The notes beneath the pieces were generated by a model, which was not told the origin of the DNA, searched no databases, and saw nothing but the letters and a program-made list of their open reading frames with translations. Of a stretch of 64,000 bases of DNA, positions 49,948 to 58,749 are shown one piece after another. The number at the start of each line of letters is the position of its first letter. Within the stretch, counting starts at the first letter, position 1. Both the position numbers and the translations under genes were made by a program. This stretch comes from Bradyrhizobium rifense (GTDB taxonomy: Bacteria; Pseudomonadota; Alphaproteobacteria; Rhizobiales; Xanthobacteraceae): assembly GCF_008123425.1 (NCBI RefSeq), contig NZ_VSSS01000089.1:1-64000 (forward strand), in the 5' to 3' direction.

Positions 49948-50928
49948 CTAGTTCGATCCCGCGGCCGCGGCGGTGAAGCTGCGGTCGACGGCTTTGCTGA
50001 CGTCGAGCGTCTTCGGCAGGATGCCGTAGCGCGTCGAGCGGTCGGATGCTTCCTGCACCTCCTTCACGACGTTCTCGTCGATCGGAATCGGACTGGTGCG
50101 CTGTGCGGTGTAGGCTGACAGCAGCACATCCTCGGGCAGTTTTGTGAGTTCGGCCGTGCTCTTGGCGTATTCACTGATGTGATCGAGCGACCACAGCCGC
50201 GCCTTGTTCAGCCGCTGCAGCAGGTCCTGCACCGCCGCGCGCTTGGTGGCGATGGCGCTGTCGGTGGCGACGATGAAGGTGATGGTCGGCGTCAGGCCGT
50301 CGCCGTCGGCGATCACGCGCGCCTTGTCCTTCAGCGTGGCGAACGAGACGTAGGGCTCCCACACCGCCCAGGCGTCGATCGAGCCGGCCACCAGCGCGAC
50401 CTTGGCATCGACAGGGCCGAGCGGCGCGAAGGTCGCGTCCTCGAGCTTGATCTGCGCTTTCTCCAGCGTCGCGTCGATCAGGAACTGTCCCCAGCCGCCG
50501 CGCGTGCCGGCGAGGCGCTTTCCCTTGAGGTCGGCGGCCGACTTGATCGGCGAATCCTGGCGCACCAGGATCGCTTGCGTCTTCGCGTCCGACTTGGTGC
50601 CGCCGATCGCCTTGATCGGCGCACCGGCCGCATAGACCGACAGGAAGGAAAGATCGCCGGTGTAGCCGACGTCGAGCGCGCCGGCGTTGAGCGCTTCCAG
50701 GATTGGTGCTGCCGCCGGGAATTCCGACCATTCGATTCTGTACGGCAGGTCCTTGGCGTAACCCGAGATCTCCAGCAGCGAGCGGTTGCCGCCCTTCTGG
50801 TCGCCGACGCGCAGCACGACCGTGTCGGCCGCGAACGACGCGGCTGCCGTCGACAAGGTGACGGCTGCGGCAAACAGCGAGGCTGCCAACCGGCGCGTGA
50901 TGGAATGGTCGTGGGAATTGATGCTCAT
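49948..50928 (-). CDS. Sulfonate-type ABC substrate-binding protein
   Basis: A 326-aa periplasmic SsuA-family protein with a signal peptide (residues ~1-34) and a mature start VVLRVGDQKGGNRSLLEISG. The ligand-lobe blocks FPAAAPILEALNAGALDVGYTGD and IDAWAVWEPYV are typical. It resembles the product of 53821-54759 closely, so the two are paralogs on opposite strands of one cluster. No ATPase or permease is linked. Confidence 0.88.
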   Translation of the reverse strand: MSINSHDHSITRRLAASLFAAAVTLSTAAASFAADTVVLRVGDQKGGNRSLLEISGYAKDLPYRIEWSEFPAAAPILEALNAGALDVGYTGDLSFLSVYAAGAPIKAIGGTKSDAKTQAILVRQDSPIKSAADLKGKRLAGTRGGWGQFLIDATLEKAQIKLEDATFAPLGPVDAKVALVAGSIDAWAVWEPYVSFATLKDKARVIADGDGLTPTITFIVATDSAIATKRAAVQDLLQRLNKARLWSLDHISEYAKSTAELTKLPEDVLLSAYTAQRTSPIPIDENVVKEVQEASDRSTRYGILPKTLDVSKAVDRSFTAAAAGSN

Positions 50929-51416
50929 GTGATCTGTCTTGTTGCCTGCTTGTTACCTTGGCTCACGACACGTGAGCGCGTGATGCAGTAAGACGATCGA
51001 GTCTATGATTGCGCGGTGCGCAGTCAATGAAATGGCTATCCGTATTGCGGATGCGTCGGGCAATGACGTTTCAGTGTGGCGCCGCTTTCGAGAATGCGCG
51101 GCGTGTGCGGCAGAATATGCGCAACAATGGAGCAGATCGCGGGAGTCGCGGTGTACCACTGCCGGATGATGCACCAGCTGAAATCGTTGCATCGTTCCTG
51201 CGCGCGCTGATGGAGAGAATGACTTCGCATCGCGCCACATTAGAAATTCCATTTCATTGACGATGCGGCAGGCGCACCGCATGATTTGCGCATCGCATCA
51301 ACGCGGCGCCGGAAGCGCCTGCGAAAAAGATTCTCTCAACGCAGCTCCGCACGGAACATGCGCAACGCGAAGCGGTGCGCGAATGGTGGAGCCATCCCAA
51401 CTCAGGAGTGGGGCTG
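50929..51416. other. Divergent intergenic region, 488 bp
   Basis: Lies between the sulfonate-type binding protein (minus) and the acyl-CoA-dehydrogenase-like gene (plus). It shows no complete gene. An open frame without a standard start runs from about 51287 into the small ORF at 51417. Promoters for both directions are expected here, but none matches consensus convincingly. Confidence 0.4.
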
Positions 51417-51536
51417 ATGGGCAACGACGACAAGCGCGCTGGATCGGGCCTCGACCGACGTCATCGCGGCGACCCATATCTGGCCGATCTGCGCCGTCAA
51501 ATTCTTGGTCTCTTGGGATTGGATGCGACATGGTGA
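51417..51536 (+). CDS. Possible 39-aa upstream ORF coupled to the flavoprotein gene
   Basis: ATG 51417 has CAGGAG eight bases upstream and encodes MGNDDKRAGSGLDRRHRGDP, continuing with YLADLRRQILGLLGLDATW. The stop overlaps the next gene start, giving ATGGTGA at 51530-51536. The reading frame is also open upstream with a coding-like composition (REAVREWWSHPNSG). It may be a small protein, a coupling ORF, or the tail of a degraded gene. Confidence 0.4.
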   Translation: MGNDDKRAGSGLDRRHRGDPYLADLRRQILGLLGLDATW

Positions 51537-52702
51537 CTTCTGCAGCTCAGGGACGAGTGGCGCATAGCGAGCCCGACTACATCGCGCGCGCCGAGGCGCT
51601 TGCGCCGGGCTTTGCCGCGCGCGCGGCCGAGCATGACCGCACCGGCAGCTTTCCTTTCGAGAATTTCCGCGAGCTGTCCGAGGCCGGCCTGCTGTCGCTG
51701 ACGGTGCCGGCCGCGCTCGGCGGGGCCGGCGCGGGCGCACGATACACCGCGCGCGTCCTCGGCATCATCGGCAAGGCCGATCCGTCGACCGCGCTGGTGC
51801 TGTCGATGCACTACATCAACCATCTCGTGATGGGGCGAAGCCCGACCTGGCCGGCAAAGCTGTCGCGCAAGCTTGCGCGCGAGACGGTCGACGGCGTCGC
51901 GCTCGTCAATGCATTGCGGGTCGAGCCCGAGCTTGGTTCACCGTCGCGCGGCGGATTGCCGGCGACGATTGCGCGCCGCACCGAAACCGGCTGGCGCCTG
52001 ACCGGCCACAAGATCTATTCGACGGGCTCGCCGATCCTGAAATGGTACCTGGTCTGGGCCCGGACCGACGAGGCGGAGCCGCGCGTCGGCCAGTTCCTGG
52101 TGCCGGCGGGCCTGCCGGGCACGCGCATCGTCGAGACCTGGGATCATCACGGCCTGCGCGCCAGCGGCAGCCACGACGTCATCTTCGACGATGTCGTGAT
52201 CCCGCTCGATGCCGAGGTCGATATTCGCAAGCCCGCGGATTGGAATGCGCGCGACATCACGCAGGCGACCGTCCATACGGTCTTCGTCGCCGCGATCTAT
52301 GACGGCGTTGCCCGTGCGGCACGGGACTGGTTCGTTCAGTTCCTGAAGCAGCGCGTTCCCGCCAGCCTCGGCGCACCGCTTGCGACCTTGCCGCGCGCGC
52401 AGGAGATCCTCGGTGCCATCGAGGTCAGGCTCGCGGTCAATGCGCGACTGCTCGACACATTTGCCCGCGATTTCGACGACGGCGTCGATCTCTCCACCGG
52501 CGAATCCAACGTCGTCAAGCTGACGGTCACCAACAATGCCGTCGCCGCGGTCGAGGATGCCTTGTCGCTGACCGGCAATCATGGGCTCAGCCGGACCAAT
52601 CCGCTGGAGCGGCACTATCGCGATGTCCTGTGCGGGCGCGTGCACACGCCGCAGGACGATGCCACGCGCATCGGCCTCGGCCGCGCCGCATTGGGCCTTT
52701 AG
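51530..52702 (+). CDS. Acyl-CoA-dehydrogenase-fold flavoprotein (SfnB/DszC-like)
   Basis: A 390-aa protein with the acyl-CoA dehydrogenase layout: N-terminal helices (ELSEAGLLSLTVPAALGG), middle beta domain with WRLTGHKIYSTGSP, and C-terminal helices ending RTNPLERHYRDVLCGRVHTP. The sulfur-linked members SfnB and DszC are flavin monooxygenases acting on sulfones or thiophenes. The context (SsuD-like enzyme and sulfonate binding proteins) favours organosulfur oxidation over fatty-acid metabolism. ATG 51530 lies inside the end of the upstream small ORF. Confidence 0.82.
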   Translation: MVTSAAQGRVAHSEPDYIARAEALAPGFAARAAEHDRTGSFPFENFRELSEAGLLSLTVPAALGGAGAGARYTARVLGIIGKADPSTALVLSMHYINHLVMGRSPTWPAKLSRKLARETVDGVALVNALRVEPELGSPSRGGLPATIARRTETGWRLTGHKIYSTGSPILKWYLVWARTDEAEPRVGQFLVPAGLPGTRIVETWDHHGLRASGSHDVIFDDVVIPLDAEVDIRKPADWNARDITQATVHTVFVAAIYDGVARAARDWFVQFLKQRVPASLGAPLATLPRAQEILGAIEVRLAVNARLLDTFARDFDDGVDLSTGESNVVKLTVTNNAVAAVEDALSLTGNHGLSRTNPLERHYRDVLCGRVHTPQDDATRIGLGRAALGL

Positions 52703-52729
52703 CTTTCAGAAAACAACAGGGAGACCATC

Positions 52730-53824
52730 ATGTCGGTCGAGTTCATCGGCTTTATCGCAAACAGCGACGCTTCCGAAACCATCGTGCGCCAGGGGCCGGT
52801 GCTCGATCCGCACTATATCGAGACGGTGGCGAAGGCGCATGAGCTTGCCGGCTTCGACCGCGCGCTGCTGGCGTTTCATTCGACCACGCCGGATGCGCTG
52901 CAAATCGCCCAGCACGTGCTGACCATCACGAAGAATCTCAAGGTGATGATCGCGCAGCGCCCGGGCTTCACCGCGCCGACGCTGCTGGCGCGCCAGCTCG
53001 CCACGCTGGACCAGCTCTATGATGGCCGCGTCTCGCTGCACGTCATCACCGGCGGCAACGCCATCGAACTGCGCCAGGACGGCAACACGCTCGACGACAA
53101 GGACGAGCGTTACGCCCGCACCAGCGAATTCCTCGACATCGTACGGCTGGAATGGACCAGCGAGAAGCCGTTCAACTACAGCGGCAAGTATTACACCGTC
53201 GAGAACGGCTTCTCGCAGGTGAAGCCGCTGCAGAAGGGCGGTATCTACACCTTCGTCGGCGGCGGCTCGGACGCCGCGATCGAGGTCTCGGGCAAGCATG
53301 CCGACACTTTTGCGCTGTGGGGTGAATCCTATGCCCAGGTGCGCGATGTGACCGCGCGCGTGCGTGCGGCAGCCGCGAAGCACGGGCGGCCAAGCCCGCG
53401 CTTCAGCCTGTCGGTGCGGCCGATCCTGGCCGATACCGAGGAGAAGGCCTGGCAGAAGGCCGAAGGGATCCTCGAGCGCGCCACCGCGCTGCAGGACCAG
53501 ACCGGCTATCGCCGGCCCAATCACGCGACCGAGGGCGCCAAGCGGCTGCTGGCGGCGGCCGACCAGGGCGCGCGCATCGACAAGCGGCTGTGGACCGAGA
53601 TCGCAAAGCTCACCGGCGCCAACAGCAACACCACCGCGCTGGTCGGCACGCCCGAGCAGGTCGCGGAAGTCTTCGCCGATTATTACGATCTCGGCGTCAG
53701 CCACTTCCTGATCCGCGGCTTCGATCCGCTTCCGGATGCCATCGACTACGGCCGCGAGCTGATCCCGCTGACGCGCAAGCTGATCGCCGAGCGCGACCAG
53801 CAGCGGGGGATCGCGGCGGAATGA
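52730..53824 (+). CDS. LLM-class FMNH2-dependent monooxygenase (SsuD-like)
   Basis: A 364-aa TIM-barrel flavin enzyme. LKVMIAQRPGFTAPTLLARQLATLDQL is shortened here to its RPG core, followed by GRVSLHVITGGN and KYYTVENGFSQVKPLQ, all of the SsuD/alkanesulfonate monooxygenase branch. It likely releases sulfite from alkanesulfonates or oxidises sulfones, using reduced flavin from a separate reductase not seen here. The SD is GGGAG. It overlaps the next binding-protein gene by 4 nt. Confidence 0.88.
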   Translation: MSVEFIGFIANSDASETIVRQGPVLDPHYIETVAKAHELAGFDRALLAFHSTTPDALQIAQHVLTITKNLKVMIAQRPGFTAPTLLARQLATLDQLYDGRVSLHVITGGNAIELRQDGNTLDDKDERYARTSEFLDIVRLEWTSEKPFNYSGKYYTVENGFSQVKPLQKGGIYTFVGGGSDAAIEVSGKHADTFALWGESYAQVRDVTARVRAAAAKHGRPSPRFSLSVRPILADTEEKAWQKAEGILERATALQDQTGYRRPNHATEGAKRLLAAADQGARIDKRLWTEIAKLTGANSNTTALVGTPEQVAEVFADYYDLGVSHFLIRGFDPLPDAIDYGRELIPLTRKLIAERDQQRGIAAE

Positions 53825-54759
53825 TCCGGTTCATTGTTGCAGCAGCGCTCGCATTTGCGGGCGCTGATCTCGCGGCCGCGCAGACCACGCTGCGCGTCGG
53901 CGACCAGAAGGGCAATTCGCAGGCGGTGATGGAAGCCGCCGGTGTGCTCAAGGATGTCCCCTACAAGATCGAGTGGAAGGAGTTTCCGGCGGCCGCGCCG
54001 CTGCTGGAGGCACTGAGCGCCGGTGCGATCGAGACCGGTCTCGTCGGCGACGCGCCCTTCACCTTCGCCGCCGCCTCCGGCGCGCCGGTGAAGGCGATCG
54101 CCGCGATCCGGCAAACCGGCGAGGGGCTCGCGATCCTCGTGCCCGAAAATTCGTCGATCAGGAGCTTTGTGGATCTCCGCGGCAAGAAGATCGCGACGGG
54201 CCGCGGCTCGATCGGCCATCAGCTGATCCTCGCTGCACTGGAAAAGAACGGGTGGGCTGCGAGCGACGTGCAGATCGCGTTCCTGGCGCCGTCGGACGCC
54301 AAGATCGCCTACACGCAAGGCTCGGTCGATGCGTGGTCGACCTGGGAGCCATACGTCAGCCAGGAAGAGGTGGTGTTCAAGTCACGCCGCGTCATCACCG
54401 CGGAGGGCCTGACGCCGGGGCTGAGCTTTCAGGTGGCGCGGCCGGATGCGATTCGCGACAAGCGCGCCGAGCTGACCGACTTCGTCCGCCGCCTCACGGT
54501 CGCGCGAGCATGGTCAATGACCAACGCCAACGGTTATGCGGAAACCTGGGGCAAGCTGATGAACATCCCGACCGCGGTGCCGCAGAACTGGCTCTCGCGC
54601 GCAAAAATCCGCATCGCGCCGATCGACGACGGCGTCGTCGCGGACGAGCAGAGCACGATCGATCTGTATTTCCGCTGGGGCCTGATCAAGCAGAAGCTCG
54701 ATGCCGCGGAGGTGGTCGATCGATCGTTTACGGATGCGATCGCGAGGGCGGGGTTGTAG
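53821..54759 (+). CDS. Sulfonate-type ABC substrate-binding protein, second paralog
   Basis: A 312-aa periplasmic protein with a signal peptide ending DLAAAQ and the mature start TTLRVGDQKGNSQAVMEAAG. It carries FPAAAPLLEALSAGAIETG and VDAWSTWEPYV, closely parallel to the protein at 49948-50928. ATG 53821 overlaps the SsuD-like gene, so oxygenase and binder are co-translated. The membrane partners must be elsewhere in the genome. Confidence 0.88.
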   Translation: MIRFIVAAALAFAGADLAAAQTTLRVGDQKGNSQAVMEAAGVLKDVPYKIEWKEFPAAAPLLEALSAGAIETGLVGDAPFTFAAASGAPVKAIAAIRQTGEGLAILVPENSSIRSFVDLRGKKIATGRGSIGHQLILAALEKNGWAASDVQIAFLAPSDAKIAYTQGSVDAWSTWEPYVSQEEVVFKSRRVITAEGLTPGLSFQVARPDAIRDKRAELTDFVRRLTVARAWSMTNANGYAETWGKLMNIPTAVPQNWLSRAKIRIAPIDDGVVADEQSTIDLYFRWGLIKQKLDAAEVVDRSFTDAIARAGL

Positions 54760-54782
54760 CCGTACGTCTTGCTCTCGGTTAG

Positions 54783-54840
54783 ATGGGCCCCGGCTCAGCA
54801 GCGCACCACTGCGTGATGCGCTGCGTCCGGGGCACGAGAT
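54783..54840. repeat. Palindromic intergenic repeat (GGCTCAGCAGCGCACCAC type)
   Basis: GCCCCGG ... CCGGGGC arms enclose CAGCGCA ... TGCGCTG arms, giving a long hairpin. This element style recurs between genes in Bradyrhizobium. It follows the binding-protein stop and could act as transcript end or processing site. Confidence 0.7.
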
Positions 54841-55023
54841 ATCACAACGTCATCAAGCGCCTGTGAGGTGAGGACGGCGTTTCTAACCCGATCCGCACCT
54901 CCGAAACATTCCTTCTGCATTCCCGCGTCGCGGCAACACTCTCATTGCTATTTGCATCGCACCTCTTGCACCGCCGTCCGTCCCGTCAAAAATCAAATGG
55001 ACGACCACATCGGGAGACCGGCC

Positions 55024-55869
55024 ATGGGCCTGCAAGAAACAAAAATCGAATCGCTTCCCTTCGTCACTGCTGAACTCAACTACCTCGCGCCGGTGTCCGG
55101 CAAACCACGCACCTATGCTTTCGATCCGCCGCCGGGTGAACCCAAAAGCACATCGCTGCCGGAGCCGCACCAGGTGCCGATCTTCGATGCGAGACTGATC
55201 GCGAACAATATCTCGCTCGATCGCGAAGGTTTTGCGCTGGTGCGCCATCCCAATCAGGTGAAGGACTTTTACAACGACGAAGAGATACGGGCGGTCTACT
55301 ATCCAGCCGTCGAGGCTTTCCTCCGCGCGACGTTGAAAGCTGATCGCGTCGTAATCTTCGATCACACAGTGCGGAGGCGCGTCGAGGGCGCCGCCGACAT
55401 TCGCGACGGTGGTCCGCGCCAGCCCGCGACCCGCGTCCACGTCGACCAGACCGCTGTCTCCGGCGCCAACCGCGTGCGCGAGCATCTGCCTGATGAAGCC
55501 GATGAGCTGCTCAAGGGCCGCGTCCAGGTGATCAATCTCTGGCGACCGATCCGCGGCCCCTTGCGCGATTCACCGCTCGCAATGGTCGACGGCACCACGG
55601 TGTCGCCCGACGATCTCGTCGCCTCCGACCTGATCTATCCCAACCGTCGCGGCGAGACCTATTCGGTGAAGTACAATCCGAACCACCGCTGGTTCTATTT
55701 CCCCGAGATGACGGCGGACGAGGCCTTGCTGCTCAAATGCTATGACTCGGCAACCGACGGCCGCACCCGCTTCGGGCCGCACACCGCCTTCGTCGATCCG
55801 ACCACACCGGCCGATGCCGCGCCGCGTGAGAGCATCGAGGTGCGCACGCTGGTCTTTCACAAGCGTTGA
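55024..55869 (+). CDS. CmcJ/NvfI-like oxygenase
   Basis: A 281-aa cytosolic protein resembling the CmcJ/NvfI/gibberellin GA4-desaturase-like family. It has RVHVDQT near residue 140 (a candidate HxD iron site), NLWRPIRGPLRDSPLA, YPNRRGETYSVKYNPNHRWFYFPEM, and the ending IEVRTLVFHKR. Members act in cephamycin, terpenoid and gibberellin pathways; many bacterial homologues have no assigned substrate. ATG 55024 with GGGAG eight bases upstream is chosen over ATG 54997. Confidence 0.8.
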   Translation: MGLQETKIESLPFVTAELNYLAPVSGKPRTYAFDPPPGEPKSTSLPEPHQVPIFDARLIANNISLDREGFALVRHPNQVKDFYNDEEIRAVYYPAVEAFLRATLKADRVVIFDHTVRRRVEGAADIRDGGPRQPATRVHVDQTAVSGANRVREHLPDEADELLKGRVQVINLWRPIRGPLRDSPLAMVDGTTVSPDDLVASDLIYPNRRGETYSVKYNPNHRWFYFPEMTADEALLLKCYDSATDGRTRFGPHTAFVDPTTPADAAPRESIEVRTLVFHKR

Positions 55870-55954
55870 TTGCTACGAGGGAGTTCGGTCGTGTCGGGCC
55901 AGACAACCCGACACGGCGGCAATCTATCTCCTCAGGCGATTTCAGCCTCGCCCG

Positions 55955-56230
55955 TCACCGACAGACATAGGATCCGTTGACAAGCACGCGAACGCATCCG
56001 GTGCCTACTGCGGCCGCGCCAACGGCAGCGCCGCCTACGACGGCACGTCGTGTGGTGCGACGCGCAACGCCGGCCACGCTGACAGGCGTCAGGGGACGTC
56101 CGACCCTGGCCTCTGCGCTGCTGACCGACAGCGCGAGTCCTTCGGTCGGCGACCACTCAAATGAACCGGATAGTCCAAGGCCGGCTATCAATGCAGCCAG
56201 TAGCAGCATTGTCGGCTTGCGATATGTCAT
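55955..56230 (-). CDS. Small secreted protein, 91 aa
   Basis: Signal peptide MTYRKPTMLLLAALIAGLG, then a basic region VAGVARRTTRRAVVGGAA with a glycine/alanine stretch and a C-terminal pair of cysteines (GTGCVRVLVNGSYVCR) that could form a disulfide. GGGAG lies upstream of ATG 56230. This short Rhizobiales envelope protein type has no known function. Confidence 0.65.
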   Translation of the reverse strand: MTYRKPTMLLLAALIAGLGLSGSFEWSPTEGLALSVSSAEARVGRPLTPVSVAGVARRTTRRAVVGGAAVGAAAVGTGCVRVLVNGSYVCR

Positions 56231-56480
56231 GCTGAGCTCCCGTCGTCTTAGAGTGAGAGGTCATCAGCCTACGGCTGGACCTCCAGACCATTGATCAGGA
56301 TCAACAGATCAGGCTGGCGCAGGGCAGCGAAAGGTGCGGTGGCGTCTTGCCGCAGGCGGGGTATTTCACAGGTCGTAACAATGTGTGATGGCACTGCCTG
56401 GCGTCGCCCGGCAGTGTTCCCGGAACCAACGGGAACTGGGCGACGTTGCAGCGGGGGCAGGGCTAACCGGGAGCGGTGCC

Positions 56481-56795
56481 GTGCGAGCGCAGCCAACATT
56501 ATTGTTTTACCTGATCACTTTCTCGCTTTCTGCATTTTCCGTCGCCCATGCCGAAAGCGGACTTGCCTCATATTATGGATACGGGAAAGCCGCGAAGAGC
56601 GGCGAACTGACCTGCGCGCATCGTACGCGTCCGTTCGGCAGCGTGCTCAAGGTGTCCTACAGCGGACGGAGCATTCAATGCCGCGTCAATGACCGCGGTC
56701 CCTTCATCCGCGGCCGCATCGTTGATCTCTCGGTGCCCGCCGCCCGCGCGCTCGGCATGATGAGCGCAGGCGTGGTGCGGGTCTCGGTGGAATAG
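56481..56795 (+). CDS. RlpA-like double-psi beta-barrel protein, short form
   Basis: A 104-aa exported protein. A signal peptide ending VAHAES precedes one barrel: GLASYYGYGKAAKSGELTCAHRTRPFG, and the paralogous block CRVNDRGPFIRGRIVDLS. Compared with the lipoprotein at 36856-37380 it lacks a lipobox and linker and has extra cysteines. GTG 56481 with GGGAG upstream is chosen; earlier ATGs would bury the signal peptide. Peptidoglycan cleavage is inferred from family. Confidence 0.78.
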   Translation: MRAQPTLLFYLITFSLSAFSVAHAESGLASYYGYGKAAKSGELTCAHRTRPFGSVLKVSYSGRSIQCRVNDRGPFIRGRIVDLSVPAARALGMMSAGVVRVSVE

Positions 56796-56842
56796 CTCCT
56801 TCAGCGCGCTATAGTGCCGCCCAAAGCAAGGGGAGGGGCGCT

Positions 56843-58012
56843 ATGGCCAGAATTAGGGTCGGACTCGTCGGCTGCGGCTTCGTGTCGGAGCTGCATATGT
56901 ACGCGTTCCGGCGCGTCTACGGTATCGACGTCGAGGTTGCGGCGGTCGCCGCGCGCGGCGATCACGTCGTCGAATTTGCCGCCCGTCATAACATCCCGCG
57001 GGTCTATCGCAGTTTTTCGGAATTGATCGCAGACCGCGCGCTCGATGTCATCGACATCTGCACGCCGCCCAACCTTCATGCCGAGATGATCGTCGCAGCC
57101 ATGCAGGCCGGCAAGCACGTCATCTGCGAGAAGCCGTTTGCCGGCTATTTCGGCCGCAACGGTGACAGGGAGCCGATCGGCAAGCACGTGCCGAAGGCGC
57201 TGATGTATGAACGCGTGCTCGAGGAGATGGACGCAACGCGTGCCGCGATCGAGCGCACCGGAAAACTGTTCATGTATGCCGAGGACTGGATCTACGCGCC
57301 GGCCGTGACCAAGACCGCCGAGATCCTCAAGGCGACGAAAGACAAGATTTTGTTCATGAAGGGCGAGGAGAGCCATTCCGGCTCGCACGCGGCGCATGCC
57401 GCGCAATGGGCGATGACCGGCGGCGGCTCGCTGATCCGGATGGGCTGCCATCCGCTCTCGGCCGTGCTCTATCTCAAGCAGGTGGAAGCGAAGGCGCGTG
57501 GCGAGACCATCAGGGTTGCCGGCGTCACCGGCGATGTCGGCAACGTCACGGCCGGTCTCAAGCCGGAGGAGCGGACTTACATCAAGGCCAACCCGGTCGA
57601 CGTCGAGGATTGGGGCACGCTGACGGCGACCTTCTCCGACGGCACCAAGGCCACCGTGTTCTCCGGCGACATGATCATGGGCGGTGTACGCAATCTGATC
57701 GAGACCTACACCAGCGGCGGCTCGCTGTTCGCCAACATCACCCCGAACAACCATCTGATGAGCTACCAGACTTCCGAGGAGAAGCTCGCCCCGGTCTACA
57801 TCACCGAGAAGGTCGATCGCAAAACCGGCTGGCAATATGTCTGTCTCGAGGAGGAATGGACGCGCGGCTATCTCCAGGAGATCCAGGATTGCATGGAATG
57901 CGCCGCCACCGGACGGCAGCCGCTGTCGGATCTCGCGCTGGCCTACGAGACGATCAAGGTGAACTATGCCGGTTATTGGGCGGCGGAAGAGGGACGGCGG
58001 GTGGTGTTGTAG
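56843..58012 (+). CDS. Gfo/Idh/MocA-family oxidoreductase
   Basis: A 389-aa NAD(P)-dependent dehydrogenase. The N-terminal Rossmann motif is VGLVGCGFVSELH and the family lysine sits in CEKPFAG (about residue 98). An SHSGSHAAHAAQWAMTGGGSLIRMGCHP block covers the active site with conserved His. The substrate is probably a sugar, inositol or sugar acid. SD GGGGAGGGG is very strong. Confidence 0.9.
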   Translation: MARIRVGLVGCGFVSELHMYAFRRVYGIDVEVAAVAARGDHVVEFAARHNIPRVYRSFSELIADRALDVIDICTPPNLHAEMIVAAMQAGKHVICEKPFAGYFGRNGDREPIGKHVPKALMYERVLEEMDATRAAIERTGKLFMYAEDWIYAPAVTKTAEILKATKDKILFMKGEESHSGSHAAHAAQWAMTGGGSLIRMGCHPLSAVLYLKQVEAKARGETIRVAGVTGDVGNVTAGLKPEERTYIKANPVDVEDWGTLTATFSDGTKATVFSGDMIMGGVRNLIETYTSGGSLFANITPNNHLMSYQTSEEKLAPVYITEKVDRKTGWQYVCLEEEWTRGYLQEIQDCMECAATGRQPLSDLALAYETIKVNYAGYWAAEEGRRVVL

Positions 58013-58046
58013 GACGCCGCGCGTTCGCTGCTACCAATTCCGCCGC

Positions 58047-58133
58047 CTACCAGGCTCCGACAGCCATCATCACGACAATGGTCAGGCAAGAGAGGCAGGC
58101 AATCGACGCAGCATAGACTTCGGGCGTATTCAA
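58047..58133 (-). CDS. Small membrane peptide, 28 aa
   Basis: A TTG start at 58133 has a perfect AGGAGG five bases before it (58139-58144). The peptide MNTPEVYAASIACLSCLTIV continues as one hydrophobic helix and stops at TAG (58047-58049). The SD quality argues for translation. A single-pass membrane microprotein is inferred. Confidence 0.5.
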   Translation of the reverse strand: MNTPEVYAASIACLSCLTIVVMMAVGAW

Positions 58134-58186
58134 TGTTGCCTCCTGGAAATGTACTGCCGATCTAAAATACCGTTGCCGTGACGCGA

Positions 58187-58366
58187 TTATTCCCGGACGC
58201 GCTTCGCTTCGGCTTCGTGTTGCGGGTCCGTCCCATCCGGATCGGCAGGATCGTCTTCCGGCAGAAAAAGTTTTGGATGTTTGCCGATGAGCAGAAGCTG
58301 CTTGCGCATCTCGGCAAGGCGAGCGCGGCAAAATTCCTTGTAGAGCAGTTCGAATATGGCGGGCAT
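58187..58366 (-). CDS. Small hypothetical protein, 59 aa
   Basis: ATG 58366 with GGGGGTGA upstream encodes MPAIFELLYKEFCRARLAEM, then a Lys/Leu-rich helix and an acidic Pro/Asp/Glu tail (PEDDPADPDGTDPQ). It is soluble and helical with no recognised family. An earlier start four codons upstream would include the SD and is rejected. Confidence 0.6.
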   Translation of the reverse strand: MPAIFELLYKEFCRARLAEMRKQLLLIGKHPKLFLPEDDPADPDGTDPQHEAEAKRVRE

Positions 58367-58749
58367 TGTCACCCCCATCGCTGGAATTCACGATCCGAAA
58401 ATGTCTGATCCGCGCTGGACGGCTTCGAAATGCGAGCCGATTTGCCGGTTGGGCCAATGCTGAGCGCGATTGGCTGATCGGCTTGTACGTACGAAACGAG
58501 GCGGGGCTCGTTAGCCAGATCACACTTTAGAAAGCTTTTGTTTCAAAGAGACTTCGTCTCACAACCAGCACGAGTTGCTCTGTGGTCGAAAATCCAACTA
58601 CAGCGCGAAAAGAATGACTGCTGGGTGCAAACGCTCCGGCCTGCAACGCGATTGTTGCGGCGGGTAGAGTTGTCAGGCACGGGCGGCGCCGCAGTTCACC
58701 TCGCCCTGCAAGCGGAGCGAGGGAGCGCACCGTCATCGCCGCGCGCTCG
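58367..58749. other. Intergenic region, 383 bp
   Basis: No gene supported. The segment around 58530-58650 is relatively AT-rich for this window and contains the short inverted repeat GAGACTTCGTCTC (58547-58559). It separates the 59-aa gene (upstream part) from the end of the minus-strand binding-protein gene. Confidence 0.4.

Noticed and set aside
51009..51260. 83-codon ORF in the 488-bp gap upstream of the flavoprotein gene
   Set aside because: Met/Arg-rich, no SD and no recognised motif; not convincing as a gene.
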